Assembly: GCA_963555705.1 (NCBI GenBank)
Contig: OY743180.1
Location: forward strand, 41,448,129 to 41,512,128
DNA length: 64,000 bases
Direction of reading: 5' to 3'
From: Ligustrum vulgare
Lineage: Eukaryota; Streptophyta; Magnoliopsida; Lamiales; Oleaceae
The translations under genes and the position numbers were made by a program. Shown here piece after piece: positions 1 through 10,404 of this stretch (position 1 is its first letter; each line of letters starts with the position of its first letter). Below the pieces are notes generated by a model. The model worked only from the letters and a program-made list of their open reading frames with translations. It ran no database searches and was not told the origin of the DNA.

Positions 1-20
1 GAATAATAAAAAAAAAAAAA

Positions 21-582
21 CTGTAAATGGATAAAAAAAATATTCGCATGAGAAAAATAAATAAGAAGATAATAAAAAATTAATTTTAAGAATTTCATAT
101 TTTAAACAACAATAAATTAATGCATAGTTTTTCAAAACACCATTGATTATCATAAAAATAATAAATGTCATTAATTTACAACATGTGTTTACATTAAACC
201 ACTTACAAAAAAAAAAAAAAAAAAGACAAATAAAGTATCAAATGAATAATAGTCTATAACAATTACTACCAAATTGCTCCAAAAAAAAAAAAAAAATTAT
301 TCGAGGATTATACCTTATGCTGTTGATTAATAATATTGTCACGTCAAGCATGAATCATTAAAAAAAACAGTAAATGGATAAAAAATTCGCATGAGAAAAA
401 TAAATCAGAAGATAATAAAAAATTAATTTTAAGAATTTCATATTTTAAACAACAATAAATTAATGCATAGTTTTTCAAAATCACCATTGATTACAATAAA
501 AATAATAAATGCCATTAATTTACAAAATGTGTTCACACTAAACCACTTATTCACAATATGTGTTCACACCAAACCACTTCCT
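21..582. repeat. Direct duplication of an AT-rich ~180-bp segment
   Basis: A segment starting near 21 (CTGTAAATGGATAAAA) and running to about 209 recurs from about 368 to 551 with scattered substitutions. A third partial copy of its end (TGTGTTCACACCAAACCACTT) follows near 557-580. The copies are about 347 bp apart. No coding signal is seen, and the short ORF here is a by-product of the AT-rich repeat. Confidence 0.75.
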
Positions 583-586
583 TACT

Positions 587-592
587 TTTATA

Positions 593-623
<31 letters not shown>

Positions 624-631
624 AGATTTTT
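587..631. repeat. TA / GATATA microsatellite
   Basis: A run of alternating TA is followed by about four GATATA units. It is a simple-sequence repeat with no coding role visible. Confidence 0.9.
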
Positions 632-1663
632 ATTCATACATTCCTCTAAAAATACTATTTAAAATCACATTATTTTTCAAATAATAGGACTCAAACTGGG
701 ACTAACTAGTTTCCTAAAAAAAAAAAACAGTGATTTTCGTTTCAATGGAAAAGATAATATGATGCCAAATAACATTTTATTGAGCTGATACGAAGCCAAG
801 TTTCGCACCATTTTGAGATTTGGCAAAATTGCGTGCATCTGCCTTCTCAGGCTCTTGAGTGTGTTGGGTATTATTTAAAATGATTTTTTTTTTAAAATGA
901 ATAATGATTTTTAAAAGAAATGATGGTATAGATTTGGTTGAAAAATCAAATATTATAGACTTGACTTTTAATTAATGATTGAGATTGAGTACTGTAAAAA
1001 AAATGAGTAAATTTTAATGAAAATCAAACAAGAACTTAAGGTGCATTGTCTGCTTGAGATAAATGTCATCTTTGAAAAGAGAATTATTTCATTCATATAG
1101 CAAAGACAAATCAAAATGTATAAATAAAAAAAGGCTGGATTTTTTTTAAATCGTTAATTTTATATTTTTTATCAAAATGAAATTTGTTTTCTATTAAAAA
1201 ATTTAATCGGCCAAAATGAAAATGACTATACTGTTTATAAAATGTTTTCTAGACAATTTGGTAAGTCCTTTATCAATCGTTGTTCATAAATACTGTTTAT
1301 AAATAACGACGTAATAATATTTCGTTAGGTCATTTTTTTTTTAAATGTAAAAAATAGTAAATAAAAATATTTGACCAATCAAAATTATTAATTTTTTAAT
1401 AAAATTATTTAATGAAATCTTGTCATGTGTTCTTTCATAAACAAATTTTATCAAACGTGGGTCATAGGCTTAGGTACAGTTATCAAAGATGACCAAAGTG
1501 TCTCATTTAGGCAACAACATATGAAACAATTCACAGTAACAAACAATTCACAATTCACAATTCCCACGTGGATTGACTACCAGGGTTGAAATTTTGGAAG
1601 AAATCTCACAACGTGTCAAAATTCAACAAAAGGTATCAAATAAATGAAAGTAATTATATTCAC
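632..1663. other. AT-rich stretch with no recognised gene
   Basis: About 1 kb of A/T-rich sequence lies left of copia element C1. I see no ORF of note, no RNA gene and no element ends. A CCACGTGG palindrome (G-box-like) near 1564 and a few short CAATTCACA repeats near 1530-1560 are the only local patterns. Confidence 0.6.
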
Positions 1664-1668
1664 ACTAC

Positions 1669-1840
1669 TATTATAAATATTATATTGTATTAATGAATGA
1701 TAGTTGTACTCCTAAAATCCTAAGTATTATTATCTTATGTATCTCTTATTTCTCCTATATATATGGGGGCTTTGATTCATAATAATACACAAGTTTCTTG
1801 GTCTATTTATTTCTTCTTTCTTTCTCTCTAATTTATAACA
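1669..1840 (+). repeat. C1 5' LTR (172 bp)
   Basis: It matches 18098-18268 along its length. It begins TATTATAAA where the other copy has the canonical TGTTGTAAA, and ends TTTATAACA. It contains a TATATATATGGGGG promoter-like stretch near 1757. CGTTATCAGCAC follows directly at 1841-1852 and sits where the primer-binding site should be, but it differs from the usual TGGTATCAGAGC. Confidence 0.85.
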
Positions 1841-2229
1841 CGTTATCAGCACAAATCTCTACCAAATTGAGTTAGAATTTTCTTTTTCAAAATCTCATAT
1901 ATCAAAATATTAGTTAGAAGGTAAATTCATGTGCGTCGAAATTAATTTGGCAGCATAAGAATTTTTTTGTTCCGATCGTGGTTGAATTGTTCCAATTCCA
2001 GGAGGTTGCTTCAATTCCAATAATTGTTCTAATTACATCAGCATCCATACTCCAACCAATAATTTGTGCTCATGTAACAATTGTGACTTGGACGCAAGTC
2101 AAGTTCGGCTCCATACTCCATACATTAACTTCTTTTATGTGTGTTTAATGTATATATTATTTTGTTGTTGAATTTTTAAAGTTGATAATTCATTATGTTG
2201 TTGCTCTTGAAGTAGCATAACAATATATT

Positions 2230-2697
2230 AATATTTCAGAAGAATATTAATCATAGAATTGATTATTATTCGTTGTTACTCCTGAAGTAGCACAACATTA
2301 TAATTAATATTTCAAAAGAATATTATTTGCTCTCGAAGAACATAAATTATAATTTTCAATATTCCAGAAGAATATTAAGTTATTATTCTTGAATAGTCGA
2401 AATTTTAGAACTATAATTATTCCAGAAGAATAATTTGTAATTGCTCCTGAAGTAGTATAATAAATAATTAATATTCCAGAAGAATATTAATTGCAGAACT
2501 GTCTATTATAAATAAATATAAGCTGGTTATACGATTTGTAATATCATTTTAACTATATTGGTTGATAATAGACAGATATCTAGTTTAATATAATTTATTA
2601 TTTCGTATCAATATTCTAAAAGAATATTGATAATTGAATGAATTTCAAATAAATATCTCAGAAGAATATTGCGTTTCAATATTTCAGAAGAATATTT
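2230..2697. repeat. C1 internal cluster of TTCCAGAA-type palindromes
   Basis: The palindrome AATATTCCAGAAGAATATT, or a one- to three-base variant, occurs near 2230, 2306, 2358, 2416, 2469, 2610, 2652 and 2679. Between copies lie repeats of a CTCCTGAAGTAGCACAA-like phrase. The core TTCNNGAA equals the tail-to-tail half of a heat-shock element. More copies lie beyond the nested insertions at 5632-5776 and 14841-14859. Function is inference only, since the AT-rich arms also simply form hairpins. Confidence 0.7.
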
Positions 2698-2698
2698 T

Positions 2699-5513
2699 TG
2701 TAACGCCCCGAGTTCTAAACACCCGAAATGTCACTTCGTCGTCTCAACTAACTTTCAAAACGATAATTAAGCGAAAAATAACTGAAATTTAATTCATGTA
2801 ACTTCATAGAAATTTATACAAGTTGTCATCAGATTGAAACTTAGAATAACTCGACAAAACAGACAAGTTTTTGATTTCAAATAAAACATTTTGAAAGACT
2901 CAATAATAGCCACCATCGTTTGCCTTGCCACCAACTCCGTCATCTGCAAAATTGTTTTTTGGAAAATGTGAAATAATACTCAGTAGACTCGCGCATAATA
3001 ATCATTTGACATTATAAATTAAAACACATAATCATGCTATTCAAGTCTCAGGTGTCTAACGATATCATCAGTAGTCTCATTAACAAGTAAATAAATACAA
3101 ATTAAAGTCTCATGCATTAAAGCAAGTAAATTCTCGTAACATAGTCTCATACTTGAAAAGCAAGTAATTTTCATGAATACAATCATACATGCTAAACTTA
3201 TAACACAAATAATCATTGATGCGCCTTTTGAAAATAAAAGTTTGTAGATTAGAGTCTACCTTAATTTCTTGAGTATTGAGCAAACGTGAATAATACTTCT
3301 AATTCTCTCGCACCTCATCTAGTCCTATAACATAAAAATATATTTTGGATTAATCAAGTTTAAAAGATGAATTTGTGTAAAATAGAGTTTTTAAAAGGCT
3401 TTAGGGAGTAAAACGTGAATATTGGAAAAGTTAGGGACTACTCGTGCAATAATGAAATTGAAATTAGGGACTGATTCACAACTTTTCAGAACTACAGGGG
3501 CTGGCTAAAATATTTTAAAACGGCAAGGGCTAAAAATAATAACTTTTAAAACTTAGGACTGAAATTAAATATTTTAAGACTGATTTAAATGATTTTAAAA
3601 CCTGGGGGACTAAAAGGGTAATATTTCAAAATCAACAATCCTTTTATAAAAATAAGGCCACAGACTGACTCACTCTCTCTCTCTCATTATCGTGACACCG
3701 AGAGAGAGAGAGAAGAGAGGGGGGGCGGGCGACGCCTCTCGCCGGAAACAGCCGCCGGCCAGGAAGCTGGCACCAGAGACACCGTCACGCAGTGGTGCCG
3801 GTGTGTGGGTGGAGATGATTTGGGTGAAATTTTGGGAGAAAACCCAGGCTGGGTCATGATTTGGGGTTTCGATTCCGGCACTATTCCGGTCACTGGAGGC
3901 GGTCGAAGGTAAGTGGTAGGTTTCCTTAGTTTATTCTTAGTTTGGGCTTGATTTTGGGTTTGATTTTTCGAATGGCAGCCACGATTTTAGATGGGAGCTA
4001 AAGTTTGGGTTATCTTGGATTTGGTGGTGAGGGTTGTTACCATTGCAGTTTATGTTTTGGGGGTGATGGTTCGGCCAAGGTAGTGGTTGGGTTGAGGTAG
4101 TCTCGACAGTGGTGTAGCTCGAGTGCAGTGGGACTGATTGATTGCCTATTGTGTATATTGGTAGTTTAAAAATTGGCTGACATATGATTCTCAGTTAGAT
4201 GTTGGACATCATTGTTTGTGGTTTGAAACTAGATGGGTTCAGCTTTGGTGGTTGAGTTCGAACGGTGCTTGCGGTGAAGTTGGGCTCGATTGTGGAGTGG
4301 TTGGGAATTCAGTGGCAGACGCAGAGTATTTGTACTAGTGGGCACACGGATGGTACGGGGCTGCCCTCGAAATTTTTTTTTGATAAGATGAGACTGAAAA
4401 ATGAAAAAATTCTTGAAAATATTCAATACCCAAACAAATAAATAATTATATTAACCTTGTATACTTATAATATAATTAGTATAAATCACACTGTTTCCAA
4501 ACATTTTTTTTTAGGTAAGAAGAGATCGAAAAATGAAAAAGTATTTGAAAATATTCAATCCCCAAACAAATAAATAATTATATTAATCTTGCACACTTAT
4601 AATATAATTAGCATAAATCACATCCCCACTGTCCATGACTCTACTTCTATAGGTGCACTATTTTTATAAAAAAAATAAAAAATTATATGTAATGTATTAT
4701 CTTTAAAGTGCCGAGTCCTGTGTGCACTGCAAATGTGCAATATTATATTTATATCTTAATAAATTAAGTTTGAAGATTAAAACAAAAAAGTTACCTTACT
4801 TATCAGGTTTTTCAGTCGGCAAATGCAGAAGAAGAAGAAGTCGAAAAAAAAAAATTCAGAAATTTTACTGGGGAACGTGTCCCTGGAGGCTCCACCTTGG
4901 GTCCGCCCCTGGTTGGGATGGTGTATTTGGAAATCTGGGTTGTTACGTTTTTGGTTGTGACTGAAGTTGAAACCGTGGAGTCATGAATGGATGACATTCG
5001 GTTGTGGATCGATTGAGTGAAAAGTGATTAAAGGAGGAAATCTTACCCAAGCGGCAGCGAGCAAAACAGGAAGGAAATGGAAGAAGGTGAAGACAATTTA
5101 TACATTGGAGAATTTGAAGAATTCATTAACTGAACATTGATTAGCTTGGACGTTTCTGGAGTTAAAGGAATCTGAATTGGCTGAAGTTATGAATTTGGAA
5201 TGGCTCAGAATTAACTTATGTATTGAATTGGGAAATTTAATAATAATAATAATAGTAATCAGAATTTTAATCAGAATTTTGATTATTGGATTAAAATAAA
5301 GTCTCGAGTTTAAAAAAACGAGATAACGATTTTCGACAAATTTTGAAATCGCAAATTGGACTTTAAAATTATAAATTTAAACTTCTTTCTTAAAATCTCA
5401 AAATAACTATTAGGCTAGACGAGAGCGCTAATTTGACCGTTAAGATTTGGAGAGTCGTAGCGACAAGTTCGGTAAAACTAACTTTTAAATTTGAAAATTT
5501 CTTGGTCGCTACA
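2699..5513 (-). mobile_element. Solo LTR A (2.8 kb) inserted in C1
   Basis: It starts TGTAACGCCCCGAG and ends GGTCGCTACA. It is flanked by perfect 5-bp TSDs ATTTT (2694-2698 and 5514-5518). Both ends and parts of the interior match solo LTR B (24586-26855) in the opposite orientation, including the passage with CTGCAAAATTGTT and ACTCAGTAGACTC. It has no internal coding domain, primer site or second LTR. The C-rich/GA-rich block near 3670-3780 is the counterpart of the block near 25740-25830 in B. Short ORFs on both strands are not supported. Confidence 0.85.
4310..4911. mobile_element. hAT-like non-autonomous element nested in solo LTR A
   Basis: The left end CAGTGGCAGACGCAGAG and the reverse complement of the right end, CAGGGGCGGACCCAAGG, are imperfect terminal inverted repeats of the common plant hAT-MITE type. 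GTTGGGAATT upstream resembles GTTGGGAT downstream, a decayed 8-bp TSD. The segment is missing from solo LTR B. Inside, an approximately 130-bp unit is tandemly duplicated (about 4383-4514 and 4515-4625). No transposase coding is seen. Confidence 0.6.
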
Positions 5514-5518
5514 ATTTT

Positions 5519-6075
5519 ATTGTCACTCGTGTAAAGCACAAATATTGTTAGTTCGAAAGGTAGAATGAATCATTAATATCAATATTCCAAATTGACTTAT
5601 TATTCTTGAAAAATCACAATTATAGAAATATAATTATTCCAGAAGAATAATTTTTTTTTTTTTGTTCCTATCTAGCACAATAGATATTAATTATTATTAT
5701 AATTGAATGAGACTCGAATCAATATTCCAGAAGAATATTGCATTATTGCTACGCTTTAATATTCTAGAAGAATATTATTTTATTGCTCATGTGATATATA
5801 TTGCATTCTTTTTCTCAAAAAAATAAAAATTTATTAATAATTCAGAAGATTATTATGATGTAGAATAATATATTGTTGTGATAATTCTAGTAGAATTATA
5901 ATTTTATCTCATGTGAAATATAATAACGGAATATAATTAGCTCTCGAATAGCCAAATATTATGAGATATATTATTAATTTGATATTCTGAAAAAGATTTT
6001 GTTGTTACTCCTGAAGAATAAAAACTTTATTTTATGATAAATACTCAATTTATTATTTTACTTGTTCATGAATAA
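5519..6075 (+). other. C1 internal region continued, with TTCCAGAA palindromes
   Basis: Copia C1 sequence resumes after solo LTR A and stops at the G1 5' LTR. It holds further AATATTCCAGAAGAATATT-type palindromes near 5632, 5721 and 5758, with weaker ones near 5840 and 5883, and GCTCCTGAAG-like phrases. No reading frame survives. Confidence 0.65.
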
Positions 6076-6840
6076 TGTTGTTTATCGTGCTGACGTGGAT
6101 TCGATATATTGACCTCAACTTAAAATGGCAGCTGGTTTATTTAGACCAAGGTGATTTGATGCCGAGGTGATTTGATGCCGAGGTGAGTTTGTGACCGACC
6201 TCAACTCGGAGGGAGAGGTGATTTCCCAAAACCGAGGCGAAAAGTTGCCGAGGTGATTTTCCATGAACGAGGTGATTTTCCATGAACGAGGTGACTTGAT
6301 GCCGATGTGATGTTGATCGAGGTGAATTCCGAGCGTGGTGAGACTGGCGGCGCTGTTAAAACATCAAATCAACCATATTTATGTGTCAGTAATTATGATT
6401 GTTTGTAAAATGTCAGTATAATCATCTGTGACATGTTGTCAGCAGTTTCAGTAGTCATTGTCAGTCACATACTGCAGACGTGATATGTTGTAATGATTAT
6501 GTTTAAATTCCTCAACTACTATAAATAGAAGGGGTAAATGCTCATTATGAGGCAGGTGATATAGAAAAAACCTCTCAAAACTCTTGCTATTTGTTTTCGT
6601 TGATTCGACCTGTCTGTCAGATAGGTATCGAACTGGACGTGAATTTATGTAACTTTAATCTCAGTTCGCTTTCGATCTGTGGCTTTTCCCACCTCCTGTT
6701 ATATTTCAAACTTTATTACAACTTCGATCCTTTCATTCAAGAGCTGCATACTTAGACAAATTAATCAAAGAATATACAACTTATCTTTCAATTTGGGAGA
6801 TCCTACTACTTTAATTTGTTGACAAAAACGGACGTCAACA
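6076..6840 (+). repeat. G1 5' LTR (765 bp)
   Basis: It starts TGTTGTTTATCG and ends GTCAACA at 6840. A TATA box, TATAAATAG, lies at 6520-6528 and is conserved at 14447-14455 in the 3' copy. The first 300 bp are full of CGAGGTGA-like motifs, which recur in the internal arrays. The LTR is followed by AA and then TTGGCGCTAGAAGGAGGG at 6843-6860, the position and TTGGCGC start typical of gypsy primer-binding sites. Confidence 0.88.
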
Positions 6841-6842
6841 AA

Positions 6843-6860
6843 TTGGCGCTAGAAGGAGGG
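6843..6860 (+). promoter_or_regulatory. G1 primer-binding site
   Basis: TTGGCGCTAGAAGGAGGG lies two bases after the 5' LTR. Plant gypsy elements often begin their primer site TTGGCGCC. I do not assign the tRNA. Confidence 0.7.
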
Positions 6861-6906
6861 CCCGTATCCTTGTATTCAGCAATCACATACTTGCTCCCGC
6901 ATCATA

Positions 6907-9156
6907 ATGAGTAACGAACAAAATTCAGAGAGTCATCGGGTACATCGGGGTGAGGATTCGCAGGGGAATTCCCGTATGTCCAGGAGGTTCGCCGTTTCGC
7001 GACCCCCAGCAGAGGCCAACATGGGAATGGTCTTAGATAGACTTGATAGGATGCAAAGAGAAATGGAAGAGATGAGGAGAAATCAAGACCAGGGTCGTCA
7101 CCAAGAGGAGCATGAAGTGCAATCACAACCACAAAGGTCCGGTGGACGCTCTAATAACACGAGGAGTGCAATTGGCGAAAGCACACCTTATGTACGGAGT
7201 CAAAAGTCGATGAGTTGGATGGAACCGAGTCAAGCGAGAAGGGGCGAAAAAGGAGAGGAGAGTAAGGCTGTACGGACTAGGGGACACGGGGACAGATCTC
7301 CGGTGAAGAAAGTGAACCCAGAAAACCAGCCGGCCGGAAGCTCGACTCTTCACTTGGGTCGGCCACCGATTTCTCCATCAAGCAAACCGAGTCAAACCGA
7401 AGTTGAGCAATTGAAGAAAAGATTGTCGGACTTGGAGGCAAAGCAAGAAGGGTTGGGATCAACGGAACCATCTTCCAAGAGGACATCACCTTTCACGGAG
7501 ATTATATTGTCACAGCCTCTGCCGAGCAAAATGAAAATGCCTCATCTCGCCGGATACAACGGGGAGACTGACCCAGTTTCACATCTGGATCAGTACATGT
7601 CATGGATGGAGCTTCAAGGGGCTAGTGATGCAATTATGTGCAGGGCATTCCCTTTAACTCTTGGGGACCGGGCTCAACGGTGGTTCCGCAATATATCTCA
7701 GCACTCCATATCGAGTTGGTCTCAATTAAGTGGCCAGTTTCTGAAGCAATTCATGGGGTCAAAAATTCCGACCACACCAAAGGAGAGCTTGGTGACCATT
7801 AGACAAGAGAAGGATGAATCACTAAAGAGTTATTTGGGCCGCTTTAATAGGCAGATCATGGGAATGGAAAGGATATCAGACGACGCGTTTCTCATGGCTG
7901 TTCTGTCAGGCCTGCAAACGCAAACTCGTTTCTGGTGGTCAGTACATGAGGATGGACCTCGCACGTACCAGGAGTTCCTTAACAGGGCGGAGAAGTTTAT
8001 CAACGCTGAGGAGGCGTCAGGTCCCAAAGAAGGTCGTCATAATACGGCTGCGGCGTCAGACAAGAAGGAAAGCAAGGATGATAAGGAAGAATTCAAAAGA
8101 AATACTTTTGGGACAAAGAGAGATTACAAACCAGCGAATAGGTTCCGTCCGTACAATCCTGAACAGAAAGGTGAGCTCACCCCATTAAATGCGTCAACTG
8201 AGGTCATTTTCATGAATGAGAAAAACAAGGGGATAATTCCGCCGGCCAGGCCGATAAAGCAGAGCCCGAGTAACTTGGACTCATCCCGGTATTGTAAATA
8301 CCACAGGTCAGTGGGACACACCACGGACGAATGTCGAAATTTGAGATTCGAAATTGACAGGTTAATAAAGAGGGGGAGCTTACAAGAATACGCTGCTGAC
8401 CCACGGGATTTAGGAAGGCAATTCAAACAGCAGGAGAAGTACGCAATCCACCATGGAATGGAGCCCCACGGCAAAGACCGGCCTGATGAAATCCGTACAA
8501 TTGTGAGCGGGAATCAAGTGCAGATCGGGTCAAAGAGGAAGAGACGAAAATTCGCCCGAGAGGCTCGAAATAGCTATCAGATATGTAGTCATGCAATCAC
8601 GCCAGACGAATCAGAGTCCTTCAGTTTCTCTGAGGAAGACACTAGGGGGGTGCTCCAACCACATTCAGATGCTTTGATGATCACGATGCCGGTGAGTGGG
8701 ATAAAGATCCATAGGACACTGGTGGATGACGGCAGCGCTGTGAATGTGTTATACTGGAAGACCTTTGAAAAAATGGGAATCGACCCGCGTAGCTTACGAC
8801 CTAGGAAGACAAGGATTCAAGGTTTCACGGGTGACTACATCTGCCCAAAAGGCGAAATATCGTTACTCGTGGAAATGGGGACAGGGTCTTGTCAGAGACG
8901 CGTAATTGCCGATTTTGTGGTAGTGGACGTTATGACGAACTACAATGCCATACTGGGAAGACCGATCCTCCACGAGCTCAAGGCAGCAGCTTCAATTTAT
9001 CACTATTGTCTGAAATTCCCTACACCACATGGAGTGGCTACCATAAGGGGGGATCAAAGAGCTGCGCGGGAGTACAATTTAGGCTTTGCTTCCAACAACG
9101 TCCAAATAGCAAAAGAAGGGAGCCCCATTGTGAAATCGAATGTGAATACTTTTTGA
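6907..9156 (+). CDS. gag: G1 Gag with N-terminal part of aspartic protease (749 aa)
   Basis: The ATG at 6907 is the first after the primer site and the frame stays open for 749 codons. Residues 1-200 are polar and low in complexity. Residues ~225-370 fit the plant gypsy gag core (AFPLTLGDRAQRWF near 246, then FLKQFMGSK). A knuckle-like CKYHRSVGHTTDEC lies near 462. The protease active-site region LVDDGSAVNVL is near 605, with DDG in place of the usual DTG/DSG, and the flap partner AILGRP is near 681. Gag forms the particle and protease processes it. The ORF ends just past the protease fold with no reverse transcriptase after it, so the element could only supply Gag. The intact frame suggests fairly recent activity or selection. 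The DDG variant also occurs in relatives, so it does not prove inactivity. Confidence 0.85.
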   Translation: MSNEQNSESHRVHRGEDSQGNSRMSRRFAVSRPPAEANMGMVLDRLDRMQREMEEMRRNQDQGRHQEEHEVQSQPQRSGGRSNNTRSAIGESTPYVRSQKSMSWMEPSQARRGEKGEESKAVRTRGHGDRSPVKKVNPENQPAGSSTLHLGRPPISPSSKPSQTEVEQLKKRLSDLEAKQEGLGSTEPSSKRTSPFTEIILSQPLPSKMKMPHLAGYNGETDPVSHLDQYMSWMELQGASDAIMCRAFPLTLGDRAQRWFRNISQHSISSWSQLSGQFLKQFMGSKIPTTPKESLVTIRQEKDESLKSYLGRFNRQIMGMERISDDAFLMAVLSGLQTQTRFWWSVHEDGPRTYQEFLNRAEKFINAEEASGPKEGRHNTAAASDKKESKDDKEEFKRNTFGTKRDYKPANRFRPYNPEQKGELTPLNASTEVIFMNEKNKGIIPPARPIKQSPSNLDSSRYCKYHRSVGHTTDECRNLRFEIDRLIKRGSLQEYAADPRDLGRQFKQQEKYAIHHGMEPHGKDRPDEIRTIVSGNQVQIGSKRKRRKFAREARNSYQICSHAITPDESESFSFSEEDTRGVLQPHSDALMITMPVSGIKIHRTLVDDGSAVNVLYWKTFEKMGIDPRSLRPRKTRIQGFTGDYICPKGEISLLVEMGTGSCQRRVIADFVVVDVMTNYNAILGRPILHELKAAASIYHYCLKFPTPHGVATIRGDQRAAREYNLGFASNNVQIAKEGSPIVKSNVNTF

Positions 9157-9235
9157 TGTCAACCGAGATATGTAATCAACTGAATGAAAAGTTTAATGTT
9201 TCAAAGTGTGCAAATCTGAATGGATATTTTCGGAA

Positions 9236-10157
9236 CAAAGACCTTCGTTGATGATCCATAAGTACCTATAAGGCAGGATATCATCAACATTACAAGGAAA
9301 TCCGTCTCAAAGGCGAGAAAGACCTCCTTGAGAGGCGAAACAAAGACCTTCGTTGATGATCCATAAGTACCTATAAGGCCGGATATCATCAACATTACAA
9401 GGCAATCCGTCTCAAAGGCGAGAAAGACCTCCTTGAGAGGCGAAACAAAGACCTTCGTTGATGATCCATAAGTACCTATAAGGCAGGATATCATCAACAT
9501 TACAAGGCAATCCGTCTCAAAGGCGAGAAAGACCTCCTTGAGAGGCGAAACAAAGACCTTCGTTGATGATCCATAAGTACCTATAAGGCAGGATATCATC
9601 AACATTACAAGGCAATCCGTCTCAAAGGCGAGAAAGACCTCCTTGAGAGGCGAAACAAAGACCTTCGTTGATGATCCATAAGTACCTATAAGGCAGGATA
9701 TCATCAACATTACAAGGCAATCCGTCTCAAAGGCGAGAAAGACCTCCTTGAGAGGCGAAACAAAGACCTTCGTTGATGATCCATAAGTACCTATAAGGCA
9801 GGATATCATCAACATTACAAGGCAATCCGTCTCAAAGGCGAATAAGACCTCCTTGAGAGGCGAAACAAAGACCTTCGTTGATGATCCATAAGTACCTATA
9901 AGGCAGGATATCATCAACATTACAAGGTAATCCGTCTCAAAGGCGAGAAAGACCTCCTTGAGAGGCGAAACAAAGACCTTCGTTGATGATCCATAAGTAC
10001 CTATAAGGCAGGATATCATCAACATTACAAGGCAATCCGTCTCAAAGGCGAGAAAGACCTCCTTGAGAGGCGAAACAAAGACCCTAGTCGATGATCCGTA
10101 AGTACCTATAAGGCAGGACATCATCGACACCACAAGGCAATCTATGAAGACGGCGTA
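9236..10157. repeat. G1 tandem array 1: 105-bp unit, eight copies plus one degenerate
   Basis: Units start at 9236, 9341, 9446, 9551, 9656, 9761, 9866 and 9971, each exactly 105 bp and nearly identical. A diverged ninth starts at 10076. Each unit holds two imperfect inverted repeats: GTTGATGATCC with GGATATCATCAAC, and CTCAAAGG with TCCTTGAG. Because 105 is a multiple of three, the minus strand is open for 332 codons across the array, which I treat as an artefact. The array begins about 80 bp after the gag-protease stop, where the rest of pol would be. Confidence 0.95.
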
Positions 10158-10159
10158 GG

Positions 10160-10400
10160 GCCCCACGAGAAATCGAGGTGAAAAATGACCGACCTCCATT
10201 CTACAAACGAAGTGTGTTGGTGAAAATACCGAGGTGACAAATGACCGACCTCCATTCTACAAACGAGGTGTTTTGGTGAAAAATACCGAGGTGAAAACTG
10301 ACCGACCTCCATTCTACAAACGAGGTGTTTTGGTAAAAATACCGAGGTGACAAATGACCGACCTCCATTCTACAAACGAGGTGTTTTGGTGAGAATATGC
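10160..10400. repeat. G1 tandem array 2: 56-57-bp unit, four copies
   Basis: GACCGACCTCCATT recurs at 10187, 10243, 10300 and 10356. Each unit contains CGAGGTG or its near-inverse CGACCTC, the motif that also fills the LTR. It directly follows array 1 and precedes array 3. Confidence 0.93.
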
Positions 10401-10404
10401 CGAG

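Noticed and set aside
9201..10199. 332-codon minus-strand ORF as a real gene
   Set aside because: It lies wholly in the 105-bp array and is open only because the unit length is a multiple of three. There is no start context or known domain.
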